A DNA stretch of 64,000 bases, from contig WUJK01000006.1 of the NCBI GenBank assembly GCA_011317545.1, positions 744,001 through 808,000 on the forward strand, given 5' to 3'. Below, piece after piece: positions 31,382 through 42,280 of this stretch. The position numbers were made by a program, and so were the translations under genes. The notes under the pieces were generated by a model. It was not told where the DNA came from, made no database searches, and saw nothing but the letters and a program-made list of their open reading frames with translations. Every line of letters starts with the position of its first letter. Within the stretch, counting starts at the first letter, position 1. The DNA is from Coniella vitis. Its lineage: Eukaryota; Ascomycota; Sordariomycetes; Diaporthales; Schizoparmaceae.

Positions 31382-33604
31382 TTATTGTTGTTGATGGTGG
31401 TGTTGCTGCTGCTGCTGCCATGGACCTGGAAGCGAACCCGTGAGAGTCGAAGGCAGTCCGACAGGCACCATGGTATTAGCCAGTTCCAGCACACTGGGCA
31501 GGATCTGTGGTTTGTAGCCAGTATATGCGGTTTCTGCTGTTTGGAATTGGCTCTCGGGGTTGCGCTGCGGTGGCTGCAGTGGGCTACTCTGCGAGGACGA
31601 TGGCTTCTCAGGCACAGCCGACTCTCTGAGAGTTGCTTTCACTGTTGCGGTTGTTGCTGTTGCACCAGGAGCAACAGAGTTCTTAGCCGCGGCCACCTCG
31701 ACGTCCTTTTTCGCCTTGGTGTACTCGCGGAGTCGGCTCGTGGCAAGTTTTCCGTGCCGTTTCTTATCTGTCGTACAGCGAAGCAGAGGGAGCTGGATGA
31801 TGGCAGAAAAGGTTTCGACGATCTTGGCGCGAGACACACCGTGTCTCTGGGCTACTTCGTCCCAGGGAAAGACATTTTCACATGTCTCTGCGATGTCAAC
31901 GATGAGGTTGGGAGAGTACTTCTTCGGCTCGGGCTGTGTGGTGGATGTTTTGGGAGATTGGACGATAAGAGGCACCTGCGGCTGTTGGGCACCTATGGAT
32001 GGCAGTGCAGACGGTGGAGGGTGAGCAAGAGTCACTGGCACAGCAGACTGCTGCACAACTATGTTTGGCATTGAACTGACAACGGCTGGCTGAGGAGGTG
32101 GAGCCGAATTCTGGAGATATGTATGTCGTCCAGATTGAGGCACTTGGAGCGGACCCTGAGTTGCTTGATTGGTAGTGGCCAACGCCAGCGGGCTGTGGCC
32201 ATTTGTCTGACTCTGGCCGTTCGGGGGACGCTCACCCTGCCATTGATCTTCTTGGTTCAAGTTGACAACCTGGGCCAGCCTCTGGACTGGCACCTGTACA
32301 GGGACCTGGACCTGAGGTATGGCGAATCCCACCGGATATTGGCCAGCGTGGAACGGCTGATATCGAAATTGGTAGTTCTGTAAGCCCATGCCCGGCGCAG
32401 TCGCAGACGGATTCGCTAGATGGAGCTGTTGCTGGAACGGGCTCAGACCTTGCCAGCCTTGCTGTTGCAGGTGGAGATGATGTCCAGCTGGGAGGCCAGT
32501 GGCCTGGTTCAGAAAAGCCTGTTGGCGCATTTGCTCGCAAATCAGGCATGGAGGCTTGGGCACCTGTGGTTGGGTACTCGGTACAGTGGTTGCAGTGTGG
32601 CTGGCATAATCAGCAAGTGATATCGCGGGAGACTGGACATTGTTCGTTGAATGGCCCGTGCTTGATGGTGTCTGGACCAGAGCCTCGTTTGCTGCCTTGG
32701 AATCTGGTTGGAGGGGTGGTATGGAGTCCTGCTGGGTAGTTGGACTGTTCTGGCTGCGTTCAGCAGGTTGAGGGCTGGGCTCTTGGATTCGAGAGTAAGA
32801 GGAACTGGGCGGCAGAATGGGTGTAGCGCTCAGCGCTTCGGGAGTGCGATGGCGCGTCGTCGGGGGCTGCGAAGGAGCACGTTCAGACAAAGGTGGATGA
32901 GGCTGATCGTTCCGCTGAGGTTGAACAGGAGGCAAGGGCAATGGTGAATTCCAGGCCGTTTGCGCAGGCGGTGGTGCAGGCTGAGGGTAAAGACTAGCCA
33001 TACCCCAGGGGATCTGAAGACCGCCATGTTGCAACAAAGTCGAGGATGGCGGTGGAGTGCCTGCTGCGGGCTGTGTAGTTGTGATAGCCGTATCCAGAAG
33101 TACTGATCTAGGAAGTTGTTTCGGAGACAGCATAGGCGAGCTGCGTGAGGTCTGACTGGCTGTGCTGTGGAGAGGTTGAGGAAAGACGTAGTTTTCGAGG
33201 CCTGCTACCGATGCTCTTCGCCCCAGCGCAGGCGCACTCATGGGCAAGCCACCGAGACAAGGTCCCTGTGGATCTTGTGGCGGCGGTAGAATGGCGTTCT
33301 GGCCATGAGCATGGGAGAGTGCGTTGCTTTGCTCTGGTGGCTGCTGCTCTTGCGCTGAAGCAGGGTCTAGGCCAGTTCGGCCCTTCTTGACGACGAGGTG
33401 AGAAGAGACAAATTGAACATCATCTTCTGGGCCCCTCTTGGCCGGTATGGAGCTAGAAAACTCAGTGTTTGATATGGGTGCCACCAAAGAGCCTGGAGAG
33501 CAGGGGAAAGGGGGAATGGCGGACAGCCCTTCATGAGAAGGAGGAGTAAGGAGATGAGGTGTCATGGTAGCCAGGCATGTAATATGGAGAGGATGGCGTT
33601 CCAT
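31382..33604 (-). CDS. Pro/Gln-rich protein with a conserved helical (HTH-like) module
   Basis: Single exon of 740 aa with an ATG at 33604. A second in-frame ATG at 33565 gives MTPHLLTPPSHEG and may be the true start. Residues 30-540 are low complexity, rich in Pro, Gln, Ser and Ala. At about 560-635 lies an ordered module, YSPNLIVDIAETCENVFPW, continuing with EVAQRHGVSRAKIVETFSA, IIQLPLLR and a basic tail. This resembles a small helix-turn-helix domain found in otherwise disordered fungal proteins. The C-terminus ends in a Gln/His run. The composition suggests a nuclear or transcription-associated role (inference). I do not know a name for it. Confidence 0.75.
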   Translation of the reverse strand: MERHPLHITCLATMTPHLLTPPSHEGLSAIPPFPCSPGSLVAPISNTEFSSSIPAKRGPEDDVQFVSSHLVVKKGRTGLDPASAQEQQPPEQSNALSHAHGQNAILPPPQDPQGPCLGGLPMSAPALGRRASVAGLENYVFPQPLHSTASQTSRSSPMLSPKQLPRSVLLDTAITTTQPAAGTPPPSSTLLQHGGLQIPWGMASLYPQPAPPPAQTAWNSPLPLPPVQPQRNDQPHPPLSERAPSQPPTTRHRTPEALSATPILPPSSSYSRIQEPSPQPAERSQNSPTTQQDSIPPLQPDSKAANEALVQTPSSTGHSTNNVQSPAISLADYASHTATTVPSTQPQVPKPPCLICEQMRQQAFLNQATGLPAGHHLHLQQQGWQGLSPFQQQLHLANPSATAPGMGLQNYQFRYQPFHAGQYPVGFAIPQVQVPVQVPVQRLAQVVNLNQEDQWQGERPPNGQSQTNGHSPLALATTNQATQGPLQVPQSGRHTYLQNSAPPPQPAVVSSMPNIVVQQSAVPVTLAHPPPSALPSIGAQQPQVPLIVQSPKTSTTQPEPKKYSPNLIVDIAETCENVFPWDEVAQRHGVSRAKIVETFSAIIQLPLLRCTTDKKRHGKLATSRLREYTKAKKDVEVAAAKNSVAPGATATTATVKATLRESAVPEKPSSSQSSPLQPPQRNPESQFQTAETAYTGYKPQILPSVLELANTMVPVGLPSTLTGSLPGPWQQQQQHHHQQQ

Positions 33605-35387
33605 TTCCAGGTGCTGTAGTTGTTGGGTTTCGAATCAGATGGAGGGTTCAGAGTCAGCAGTTGGGTAAGATATATGTAGAAGGGAGTGTTGCAAACATAG
33701 ATCATGGTATTTGAACCGAAATGGCCAGTAGTGCCACCTCTTCCAGTAGGAGAGCTCACGATGTGCCCTGCAGTCCTGCAGTCAATGGTTGTCTTTCAAG
33801 AGGAGTTGCTGTCTATAGATGCTCCCCTTAGAAACTCTCAACAAAGGTAGGCAGATATGGAACAGGTACATGATGATCTGTGCTGGATACTGTGTCCTGA
33901 CTTTCTTCAGTGCACGCTCTGGACCAAGTTTGTATGTACCTGTATGCATTGTTGGCTTTTTATACTGCTTAATATATCAATGCCTGAGCATCATACCAAG
34001 CTCAACACATGATTATCCATGGGTCTGTCTGCCGGCCCCTTTGTCTACGGTCACTGTTTACTGTTAGCAATGGAAACAAACACCAGGTCAAGGTTGGGAA
34101 AGGTATTTATCCTGGGTGTGCATGTTTGCACTCGTCCCCATGTGTGATATGCGGGTGTCAACGCCTGGCTCTGGCTCACCCGAGGATATTTTGCATGTTC
34201 ATGGCTCCTGTCTGTGTGAACCAGTGAGTGATCTTTGATAGAAAGAGGGAGCTTGAGTATGATCTGGTTGCCCTCTAGCAAAAAGTGTCAAGAACCAGAT
34301 TTAAGGAGAGCTGAAATCCAGGCATTATGCAAGACCAGAACACTGAGGCCGGCGTATCTCGGAAGCATGCAGTTTTGTTGCCAGCACAACAGCATAACTA
34401 GACGCTTCGGCTGGGAAAGGATGGTTACAGCAAGAGCCACAGTTTTTGGCTACTTGGCGTCAAACCATTGATTTCTCAGAAGAATATGGTGCCGGTAATA
34501 ATTACTAGCATCATCTTCCGCTCCTACTCTCAAGTCAGTAATGGGATTTTGTGAGATAAACTGTGAAAAAATAAGGATTATCCAGATACACATTTACCTC
34601 TGTACCTATGATGATCCTTGTAGTGAATTCTGAGCGGGATTTACACTTAGCTACAGGCCGTTTCCATGTCGAAACAGTCATACACCTCACTGCTCAGTCT
34701 CTCGAGCTCTCATATGTTGACTGGTGGGATGTTTGAGATATTCTGATAGGTAAGTTGACTTCTCTGAGGTCCCCGTGATTTGAAACTGAGTACCTACATT
34801 CTTACTACATAGTATGTGAGCACAAATATCCCCGCTCTACCCCACCTTCCATCTCGGGTGAGTTTGGCAGGCGCTCTAATCCCCAGATGGCACGTGCGAC
34901 ATGTCGCCTTCCCTGCATCCCGGCACCCGGCCAGCTGCCTAGCGTAGGGCATCATGTATTGACATTCAACTGCTGCCTCCAACAACCTTCCATTTCCATT
35001 TCACAACCACGATTCTCTGTTCCTGCCACCAACACCCTCGATTCTAAGACACCACTCCCAGGGGTGTATCAGCTTCCTCATAGCCTGCCTGTCCGTCCTG
35101 CTGACACTGCTCATAAATTGATACTAGCGACATAGAAACTTGCACTCTGCTGCACTCGTTACTTGAACTAGGCCATCGAACATCTCCTGACGACAAACGG
35201 TACTTGCGACTAGCACCGAAACCTTGGAAGCCGCCTCAAGACAGAAACCCCATATAAAAGACCCCATCGCCGCTGTCACTCTTCTCTCTCGCTGCTGCCC
35301 GCGTTCCCGCCTCTCAGCGTCGGGCAAGCAACTTTCCATCGTCCTCTATTCCTCCGACACCTCGACCCCCGACACAAACCATCAATC
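33605..35387. other. Divergent intergenic region before the COP9 subunit gene
   Basis: About 1.8 kb with no convincing gene. It contains one TACATAGTA (34806-34814). A TATAAA element at 35253-35258 is followed by a CT-rich stretch before the downstream ATG. Confidence 0.55.
35253..35258 (+). promoter_or_regulatory. Putative TATA box of the CSN6 gene
   Basis: The TATAAA sits 130 bp upstream of the ATG at 35388 and is followed by a pyrimidine-rich tract at about 35275-35330, the usual pattern around fungal transcription starts. Predicted from sequence only. Confidence 0.4.
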
Positions 35388-36636
35388 ATGGAACACGTTA
35401 TCTTGCATCCGCTCCCACTGATCTCGATCTCCGACTACGTGGTACGGCATACTTTGCGCCAGCAGCCTGGCCCTGTTGTGGGTGCCCTACTCGGCCAGCA
35501 GAATGGGCGCGAGATCAGCATTGAGTTCGCATACGAGACAAAAACGAGCGTCAACAATGGGGACATTAACCTAGATACTGTGTGGTTTGACGAGCGGCTA
35601 GAGCAAAGTGAGAATTACACACTCCTTTGGACCCAGTCTTAGTTCTAATTGACTCTTCCTAGTGAGACTTGTCCACAAGGACCGTAGCCTCGATTTAGTA
35701 GGCTGGTATACATTACTTGCCCGAAGCGGCCCAAGCCCGAATGTTCTACCTATCCATAACCAGATACTCGCGAGGAACGAATCTGCTATCCTCTTGGGTC
35801 TACATGTCAACGAGATTGGCGAGGATTCTGCTGGAGGAAAGCTACCTGTTACGCTGTATGAGACGAGTTACGAGGTTGAAGGCGGTAACAAAGACGCACA
35901 GACTGAGGATGAAGACAAGGAAATGAAGGATGGAGATGCACAGCTCAAGTTGAAATTTCGAGAACTGCCTTTTGTGGTCGAGACTGGTGAGGCTGAAATG
36001 ATCAGTATGAGCTCAGTCGCAGGCGGTTCAACAAACGCTGCATCTGCCCAGGTTCGCGAAATCCAGGAAGAAGCCAGCGCAAAGGGCAAAGGCAAAGGAA
36101 CGGACAAGGGCAAGGGCAAGGGCAAGGGCAGGGAAGCTGCTAAAGAAGCCGATATTACCCCTGCAACGGTGTCTTTGACCAAGGAAGGCGAAGATTTGAT
36201 TGCCGCTCTAACCACCAAGGCTAACGCCATCAAGATGCTGAAGTCTCGCATCGACCTCATCATCAAGTACCTGCACAAGCTACCGGCTCCCTACAGAGCT
36301 GAGGTGGAAGCCGAGGCTAATGCGGGCGGAAACGCATCGGTTGAACCATCTCAGACGCTATTGCGACTCATCCAGGCCCTTGTCCATCGCTTGAGTCTCG
36401 TTCAGCCAGCTGACGCAGAAGAGTTCAAGGAGGAGCTTCTGCGCGAGGAGAACGACGTTGGTGTCATTATGCTCCTAAATCAGCTCATGGAGCGTGTCTC
36501 CAGCACCAGAGATGTCGGCAAAAAGTTTGCTGCTGTAGAGGCAGGAAAAACGGCTCATAAGCAACATCACCACAGTGCTGGCCCTGGAGGGTCTCCGCAT
36601 TATGGTTCCATGTCGGCAGCTGGCGTCTTGCTCTGA
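35388..36636 (+). CDS. COP9 signalosome subunit 6 (MPN domain)
   Basis: Two exons, 35388-35607 and 35663-36636 (55-nt intron), give 397 aa. The CSN removes NEDD8 from cullins; CSN6 pairs with the catalytic subunit CSN5 (family knowledge). The N-terminal MPN domain starts HPLPLISISDYVVRHTLRQQ, then VVGALLGQQNGREISIEFAY, and after the splice VHKDRSLDLVGWYTLL. The catalytic JAMM His-x-His...Asp set is absent, as expected for this non-catalytic subunit. A low-complexity Lys-Gly repeat (KGKGKGTDKGKGKGKGR, DNA about 36082-36131) separates the MPN part from a helical C-terminal region (about 250-375) with LTTKANAIKMLKSRIDLI. Rpn8 and eIF3f paralogues are less likely given the N-terminal motif. Confidence 0.88.
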
Positions 36637-37437
36637 ATCATGCAGCCGAACTTTTTATTGTACTGTTTACATACCCTTGATCAGTTTCATTTTCCTTGTT
36701 TTCTTGGCCTTGCTAGGCGTTGACGGGGTTTGGCCAAGAGTCTAGAGCGATACGGCATTTACGTGCGTAAAGAAGAGAACAACATGGGCGCGGCGTTTCA
36801 ACTTTTACTCGCTTCCTCGAGATAGAGGAGGGGAAACCTCATATATACAGGTTGATCAAGAATAGATCGCGTGGTCACTCGTCGTCTTTACCTACCAGAC
36901 AGTGACACTGCCAGACTAGCCCACATACAACGGTGTCTCGCCACTTCCAAAAAATACACTCGTATGTAGCAGCAACAGAGGTACAGATCAAGTGGTAGAA
37001 GGAAGTTCAAAATCTCATTATAACTTAAGCATCTTCGCTTCGCTAGTAACAAAGTATCTTCAACACAAGCAGCATAACCTCCGAAAAACCCCAGGATATC
37101 GAGCAGCAAGGATCAGACTCAAATCAAGCAATCTAGCCTCCCATTTCAACCAAAGAAACGAACGAACACTCCTTCATAGACAGGTAAGTGGCAAACGTTT
37201 AAACGCGCAAGAAGCCACCCTTACTAGACCAAGGAAATGACAAGAGACCAAGCAAGACAGAAAAGGCAGAAACACAAGGCAGGGGAGATAGCAAATGAAC
37301 ACAGCAAAACGTCCAAAATGGAAAACAGGATAATTGGAAAGCAAGGAAATCAGGAAATCCGCCACACCACGCACGCGAAGATAACAAAAGGAAAAAAACA
37401 ATTTTGGGGGGCGTTAGCAAAACAATTATGCAGACAT
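36637..37437. other. Convergent intergenic region, CSN6 and dehydrogenase genes
   Basis: About 800 bp between converging stops, A-rich on the plus strand from 37000 to 37420. No gene recognised; probably 3' untranslated regions. Confidence 0.5.
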
Positions 37438-39207
37438 TCAGGCTTCAATGACAACCTTCAACACCAGCTTCCCTTCATCATCCACCGTACGGCTAGCCAG
37501 CTCAAATGCTTCACGCGAGCGGTGTAGGCCCTTGAAGCGGTGCGTCACCATGTTGTCCAGACTGGGTAGGCCGCTGCGCTTGCCGCCTGCTCCACCAGCT
37601 GCCTGCTGCAATTTTCTCGAAGCGCTCAGCATCTTGATACCCGTCGCGTACGTGTTTGCATAGCGGAAGATACCCAATATATCCACCTCGCGCAAATGCG
37701 CAACAGACATGGGTAGTGTTTGGATGGGCGTGCCCATGCCGACCATAATGACTTTGCCGCCCGGTTTAGTGGCGTAGAGGGACGTGTGCATGCAGGATTC
37801 TTTGCCGGTGCATTCAAATGTGATGTCGACGCCGTCATCTTCTTCATCATCGGCATGAACGTTGTTGTCATCATCAATGTGGACGTCAGGGCCTTCTCCA
37901 AGGGACAAAGAGAAGCAGGAGGTAGAAGAAGAAAAAGAGGAGGAGACGGCAAGGATATCATGGGCAAGATTGCGAGCACCATCGAGTCTGCTATCAAGCG
38001 TGGAAAAGATGCTGCTCCCCGGCGTCATAGCGCCGTCTGCCGCGGCAGGGGTTGAGATGCCCGAGGTGACCGAGGAGCTGGACGACGAGGTGTGCAAAGG
38101 CCGCGGAACGACATAGCCGTGGGTGGCAAAGCCGTGAGCGAGTGCATAGTCGACGCGACCCTGGTCGACGTCGCAAATGGTAACGGACGAGCACCCAGAC
38201 TCGAGCGCCATGGCAGCCGTCAGCAAACCGACAGTCCCGGCGCCGATGACAAGCGCTGTTGAGCCTGTTTCGGGCTTGGCGCGGTTGATAGCATGAATGG
38301 CTACGGAGAGCGGCTCAAGCAAGGCGGCGGCATCGAAGGAGATGTGGTTGGGTAGTCTTTCCGGTTCGGATCAGCACCGTATGTGGCGGGATGGAAAAGT
38401 AAAAGCTTTATAGAGCGGAGCAAAGGCAACATCAACCACAGAATATTGGGAGACTCACTTGTGGCACCACACAGCCGGGTGGTTGATCCTCTCCTGCAAC
38501 GTCCCTTGAAAGTGCGGAAAGCTTTTGGCACTGCTCCTGAAGCGCATCTTCTTGCAAAGGTTGTACCGCCCCTTGCGGCAGATACTGCATTGTGTACACG
38601 GGACGCCTACCTCAAGGGCGACGCGATCGCCAATGGTGAAACCGCCTACTTGAGGACCAATGGCGACGACAACGCCAGAGGACTCGTGGCCCAGGGATAA
38701 AGGCTGACAGGCGCATAGATCGCCATTGGCAAACTTTTTGAAATATGACACATCAGAACCGCAGATGCCCGTGGAACGGATGGCAATTTGGACTTCTCCC
38801 GCTGCTGGTTGCTCAATGGACCTACATTCCTGCGTGCGAAATAAACAAGAAAGCGTCAGCAATGGACCGAGTCTGATTTTGATTTGGTAACGAAACGCAA
38901 CGTGAGTTCAGATACTATGGTATGGAGTGAGGCAGGTCTTCTTCATGTTCACGGGTCCCGGAAGACAGAAAGACAGGAAGGAAGCGGGTAGTGTGAGATC
39001 TTGTGTTGCACTGGGATCTAAGATGCTGACTAGCATAGCCTGGTGATTGTAGGAGCCAAAAAGAAAAAAGAAAGACCATTAGAAACTCACCAATCGCAAG
39101 TCCCGAGGACCATGTAAGACGGAAGCTGTGACCGTCGACGACAACTTTGAACAAGAGTCCATAAGCATCTGTCCAATCTTGTCCTCCGTCATGGCAGAAG
39201 GCGCCAT
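37438..39207 (-). CDS. Sorbitol/xylitol dehydrogenase-like zinc MDR enzyme
   Basis: Three exons, 39207-39091, 38829-38459 and 38356-37438, give 468 aa; introns are 261 and 102 nt. Medium-chain NAD(P)-dependent polyol dehydrogenase, probably oxidising a sugar alcohol to a ketose. Visible: catalytic-zinc Cys in GICGSDV (about C62) and GHE (H87-E88); structural-zinc cysteines in CTQCSICRKGRYNLC (117-131); Rossmann glycines GAGTVG (about 201-206) with CDVD after beta-2, suggesting NAD preference; conserved FECTGKESCMHTSLYATKPG and GIFRYANTYATGI. Residues about 250-337 form a Ser/Thr-rich then acidic insert in the coenzyme domain, making the protein about 90 aa longer than the usual 350-390. I recall similar inserts in other filamentous fungi. 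Exact substrate cannot be read from sequence. Confidence 0.88.
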
Positions 39208-41919
39208 TTTCTAGGCAATGTCGTTTCCCACGTGGGATGTACGCGGGATGGCCTCTGGAGCAAAAGGCGGCCTGAGAGGTGGCCGTAGACCCGTGTAGGG
39301 CTGAGGTGAGGGCGATCGCAGACTGCGCCAGGAAGGGCAGGCGAGAGCCACGAGGTCGTGCTCAGAAGCAAAGCAGGTATCCAAGGGTAGCACTTTGTGG
39401 GGGACGCTGGCCAAGATCCCCTGTAGAGGCAGCGTGTGGGTGGATGAAGAAGGTGTCTACTTCAGGAAGGTTGGCTGTCTCTAGGTGATAGCAGGCGTGG
39501 GATGAGTGTTGATAATCTATCTGCACAAGGTCCTTGGAGATGGGGGGAAAGGGGAGAGAGAGGGATGACGGGATGCTCTAACAACGAAGGAGCAAGGCCA
39601 TTTATTCTCGATCATCTGCACCAAGCTGGTGGTGAGGAGGACCTTGACTTCATAAGACGGGTTAGCAAGACAAAAAGGGCTGAGAAGGGCATGGCCCATC
39701 AATACCGTTTCCAAGACGAGGAAGGACCTCATCCGTTCCAGATGCCCACCCCTCTCGAGCCTGATCTGGTCTGGTCACAGTCCGGCGTGTTACTCAATGG
39801 CCGCCAACCTATGGGTCTCTGGAGAAGATCTATGCAGCGTCCGCCATGGAGACAAGACCAGGGGGGGCAGCGAGTGCCTATCACACCATGGGTATGACGA
39901 GATAGAGGACCGCATGAAGCAAAGAGCACCCAAGAAGTGGAGCATGTATTCAACGCATGTACATCAGCATGCTAAACGGCATTGCCTTTATCCGTTTGGG
40001 GGAAGAGGACTTGCTGGTGACGAGATCGTGGAGGCTTCTCCTGCAGAGGGACCTGATGGTTGAGGATCCGTGAACCGACTTTGAAATCTGCCAGTTACCT
40101 CGCGGTCAGTTATCTGACGCTTGAGCAAACACGGTTGAAGACACGGGACGGGACACTCTGCTTGGCTGAGAGCCCACTGTTCCGCACAAGCAGCAAATGC
40201 AGCAGGACCGGAGGATTCAATATGCAGTCGCTTGTGCTGAACCATGGCTCGTTGCTGTAACGCAAAAGGACCAAAGAGAGACGGTTTCAAGAGGCATCTT
40301 GCCCTTGTTCATATCGCTGATATGAACCTCATTCGGTATAGCAGAAGACAGACTACGTGCATTGTGCATGGCTTTGGCCGGGAATGGGCTGCTCTTTGAA
40401 GTCCAACTACTAGCTTGCTTTGGATGAGGGAAGGCTTGCACTTGCAAGAGCCAGGTTGAGACTGAGGCCAGGTTAATCAGAGATGAGCTGTTTTGACAAT
40501 CATTTAAAAACCCCACCCCCACCGGCACCCTCGACGCTCGCTGAGGCCAATATCATGGTCGTGATCCAGCACAATTCGCTCCATTCTATTGCGGCGCGGC
40601 CCGAGGTCAAAGATACGGATGGGCATTGGAGACACCTCCTCACGGAAAGCGGGTCCTGCATTTATGAATTGTTACTGCGAATCAACGAATAATCGGATCA
40701 AGAGAAATAGCAAGCCCAATGAATGATGTTGGCTACATTGCTTGGCTGTGTTGGCCAGTTGCTTCAAAGTCCGAGACATGGGCTCCAGGAGACAGAGGTA
40801 GGCGTCCGTGTTGATATTCTTGCGCGTAACAAATGAGGAGGGGATTCGCTGGGAAGCAAACGGTTTAGAAACAGAATCTTGAGGGAGGTGCGGGAGTGTA
40901 GCTGGTCTTGGGCACGGGGACGACGACCGAGGCCAGACTGACGCGCAGCAGCTGCATGGCAAGACAAGTGTGATAGCAGGCCACAGGGTATGCGAACTTG
41001 GTCTGGGATGCTACCTCGCCAATGTGCAGGCTGTTGGACAGGTCTTATCTTGACTGCAACGCTGTCTTGCGTCCTCGAGGCGAAGTGGCCAAATCGGCAG
41101 TGCCCTGACCGGAGTGGCATTCGACAGTCGCCAGTGGGCGCCGCAAACAGATAATCCCAAAGCATGACGGCCGGTGGCTGGTCAGCTTCACAACGAGTTG
41201 GTGAGACGACAGGCCGTGGTGAAATCAGCATGAAGCGGACGTGGGCGCACAGTTTATAAGCCGAAGGTAGCTGCCAACATTGTGATCCTGCAAGTCGAGG
41301 GTATAGACGAGAGGGTGTCGGGCAGCAAGTCGACAAGCCGTCGAGCCACAAATGGGGATGGCAGGAGAAGGTCGACTCGTCGTCGTTCAACGAGGATGTG
41401 GCACATTGATTCAACGACAGCTTGTGTGCTGGTAGGCTGTCGGCGCGCAGGTCGCTCGGGTATATGGAAGAAAAGAGTTTAGTTTCACTGACAGACAGCG
41501 GCCAGTTCTGCACGTTCGGCCCTTTGGTCGAGTGAGCGTTGACGACCGGCTCCGGCGCTACCGACGCAAGTGAAGCTGCAGAGCCACTTGTGGTGTGCAT
41601 GATGCCGAGTGAGGAGCGGCATCCAGCCCGGATCGAGGAGCCATCGAGACAGGCGGCGTGGGCCACTTACGTGATAAAGACACAGTACAAACGCGGCCTG
41701 GCAGCTTTCCAACACCCATGTTTCATCTCAGCCCAGGCTGGTTGGCAAGGCGACGATACTGTCCAGATGTTCTGTCGTTAGAGAAGCTCAGCCTTCCGTG
41801 TTGCGGAGACTGGGGTACTTTCCCATGGGTGCTGTCGAGAAAGAGCCCCTTCCCCTTACAAGCTGGCTGGTTGGCTTGGGGAAAGATGTACCGAGGTACA
41901 TAACTGTACGTAAACATAG

Positions 41920-41979
41920 TACATAGTACGTAAAGAGTACTAATGTAACATTACTCACTAGGTAATTAAGTACTATGTA
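41920..41979. repeat. 60-bp imperfect inverted repeat bounded by the 9-bp motif
   Basis: TACATAGTA at 41920-41928 is mirrored by TACTATGTA at 41971-41979. A small inner inverted repeat AATGT-A-ACATT lies near the centre (about 41942-41952). It could extrude as a cruciform or form an RNA hairpin. Confidence 0.7.
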
Positions 41980-42262
41980 GCAACTGGAGCGAAGCACACA
42001 TGGTTGAGCAGGGGTGTTCCTTGCCGGCCCCGCCGGTAGCGCAGGAACCCTTTAGTAACGGTCGGCGAACCCTTGTCGTCAACCTTTACTATGAACATAG
42101 TACGGCATGGTGGGAAAAGCCCAAGCCTAGATCACGCATAAGACTGGCTATCAGATGAAGACAAGATTGTCTGCACTGAGGGCGCAATAGCATTGTCACA
42201 TAGCGTAGTCGGGACCTGTATACTGGCCTCGCTTGGCACTAAAAGTAGACAGCATGTCTGCA

Positions 42263-42280
42263 CTGCTGCTGCTGCTGCTG
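42263..42280. repeat. (CTG)6 trinucleotide run
   Basis: Six perfect CTG units in non-coding DNA. Confidence 0.85.

Noticed and set aside
40764..41666. 300-codon minus-strand frame as a gene
   Set aside because: GTG start, biased composition, no recognisable domain or splice partner. Kept only as part of the finding on the 4.7-kb gap.
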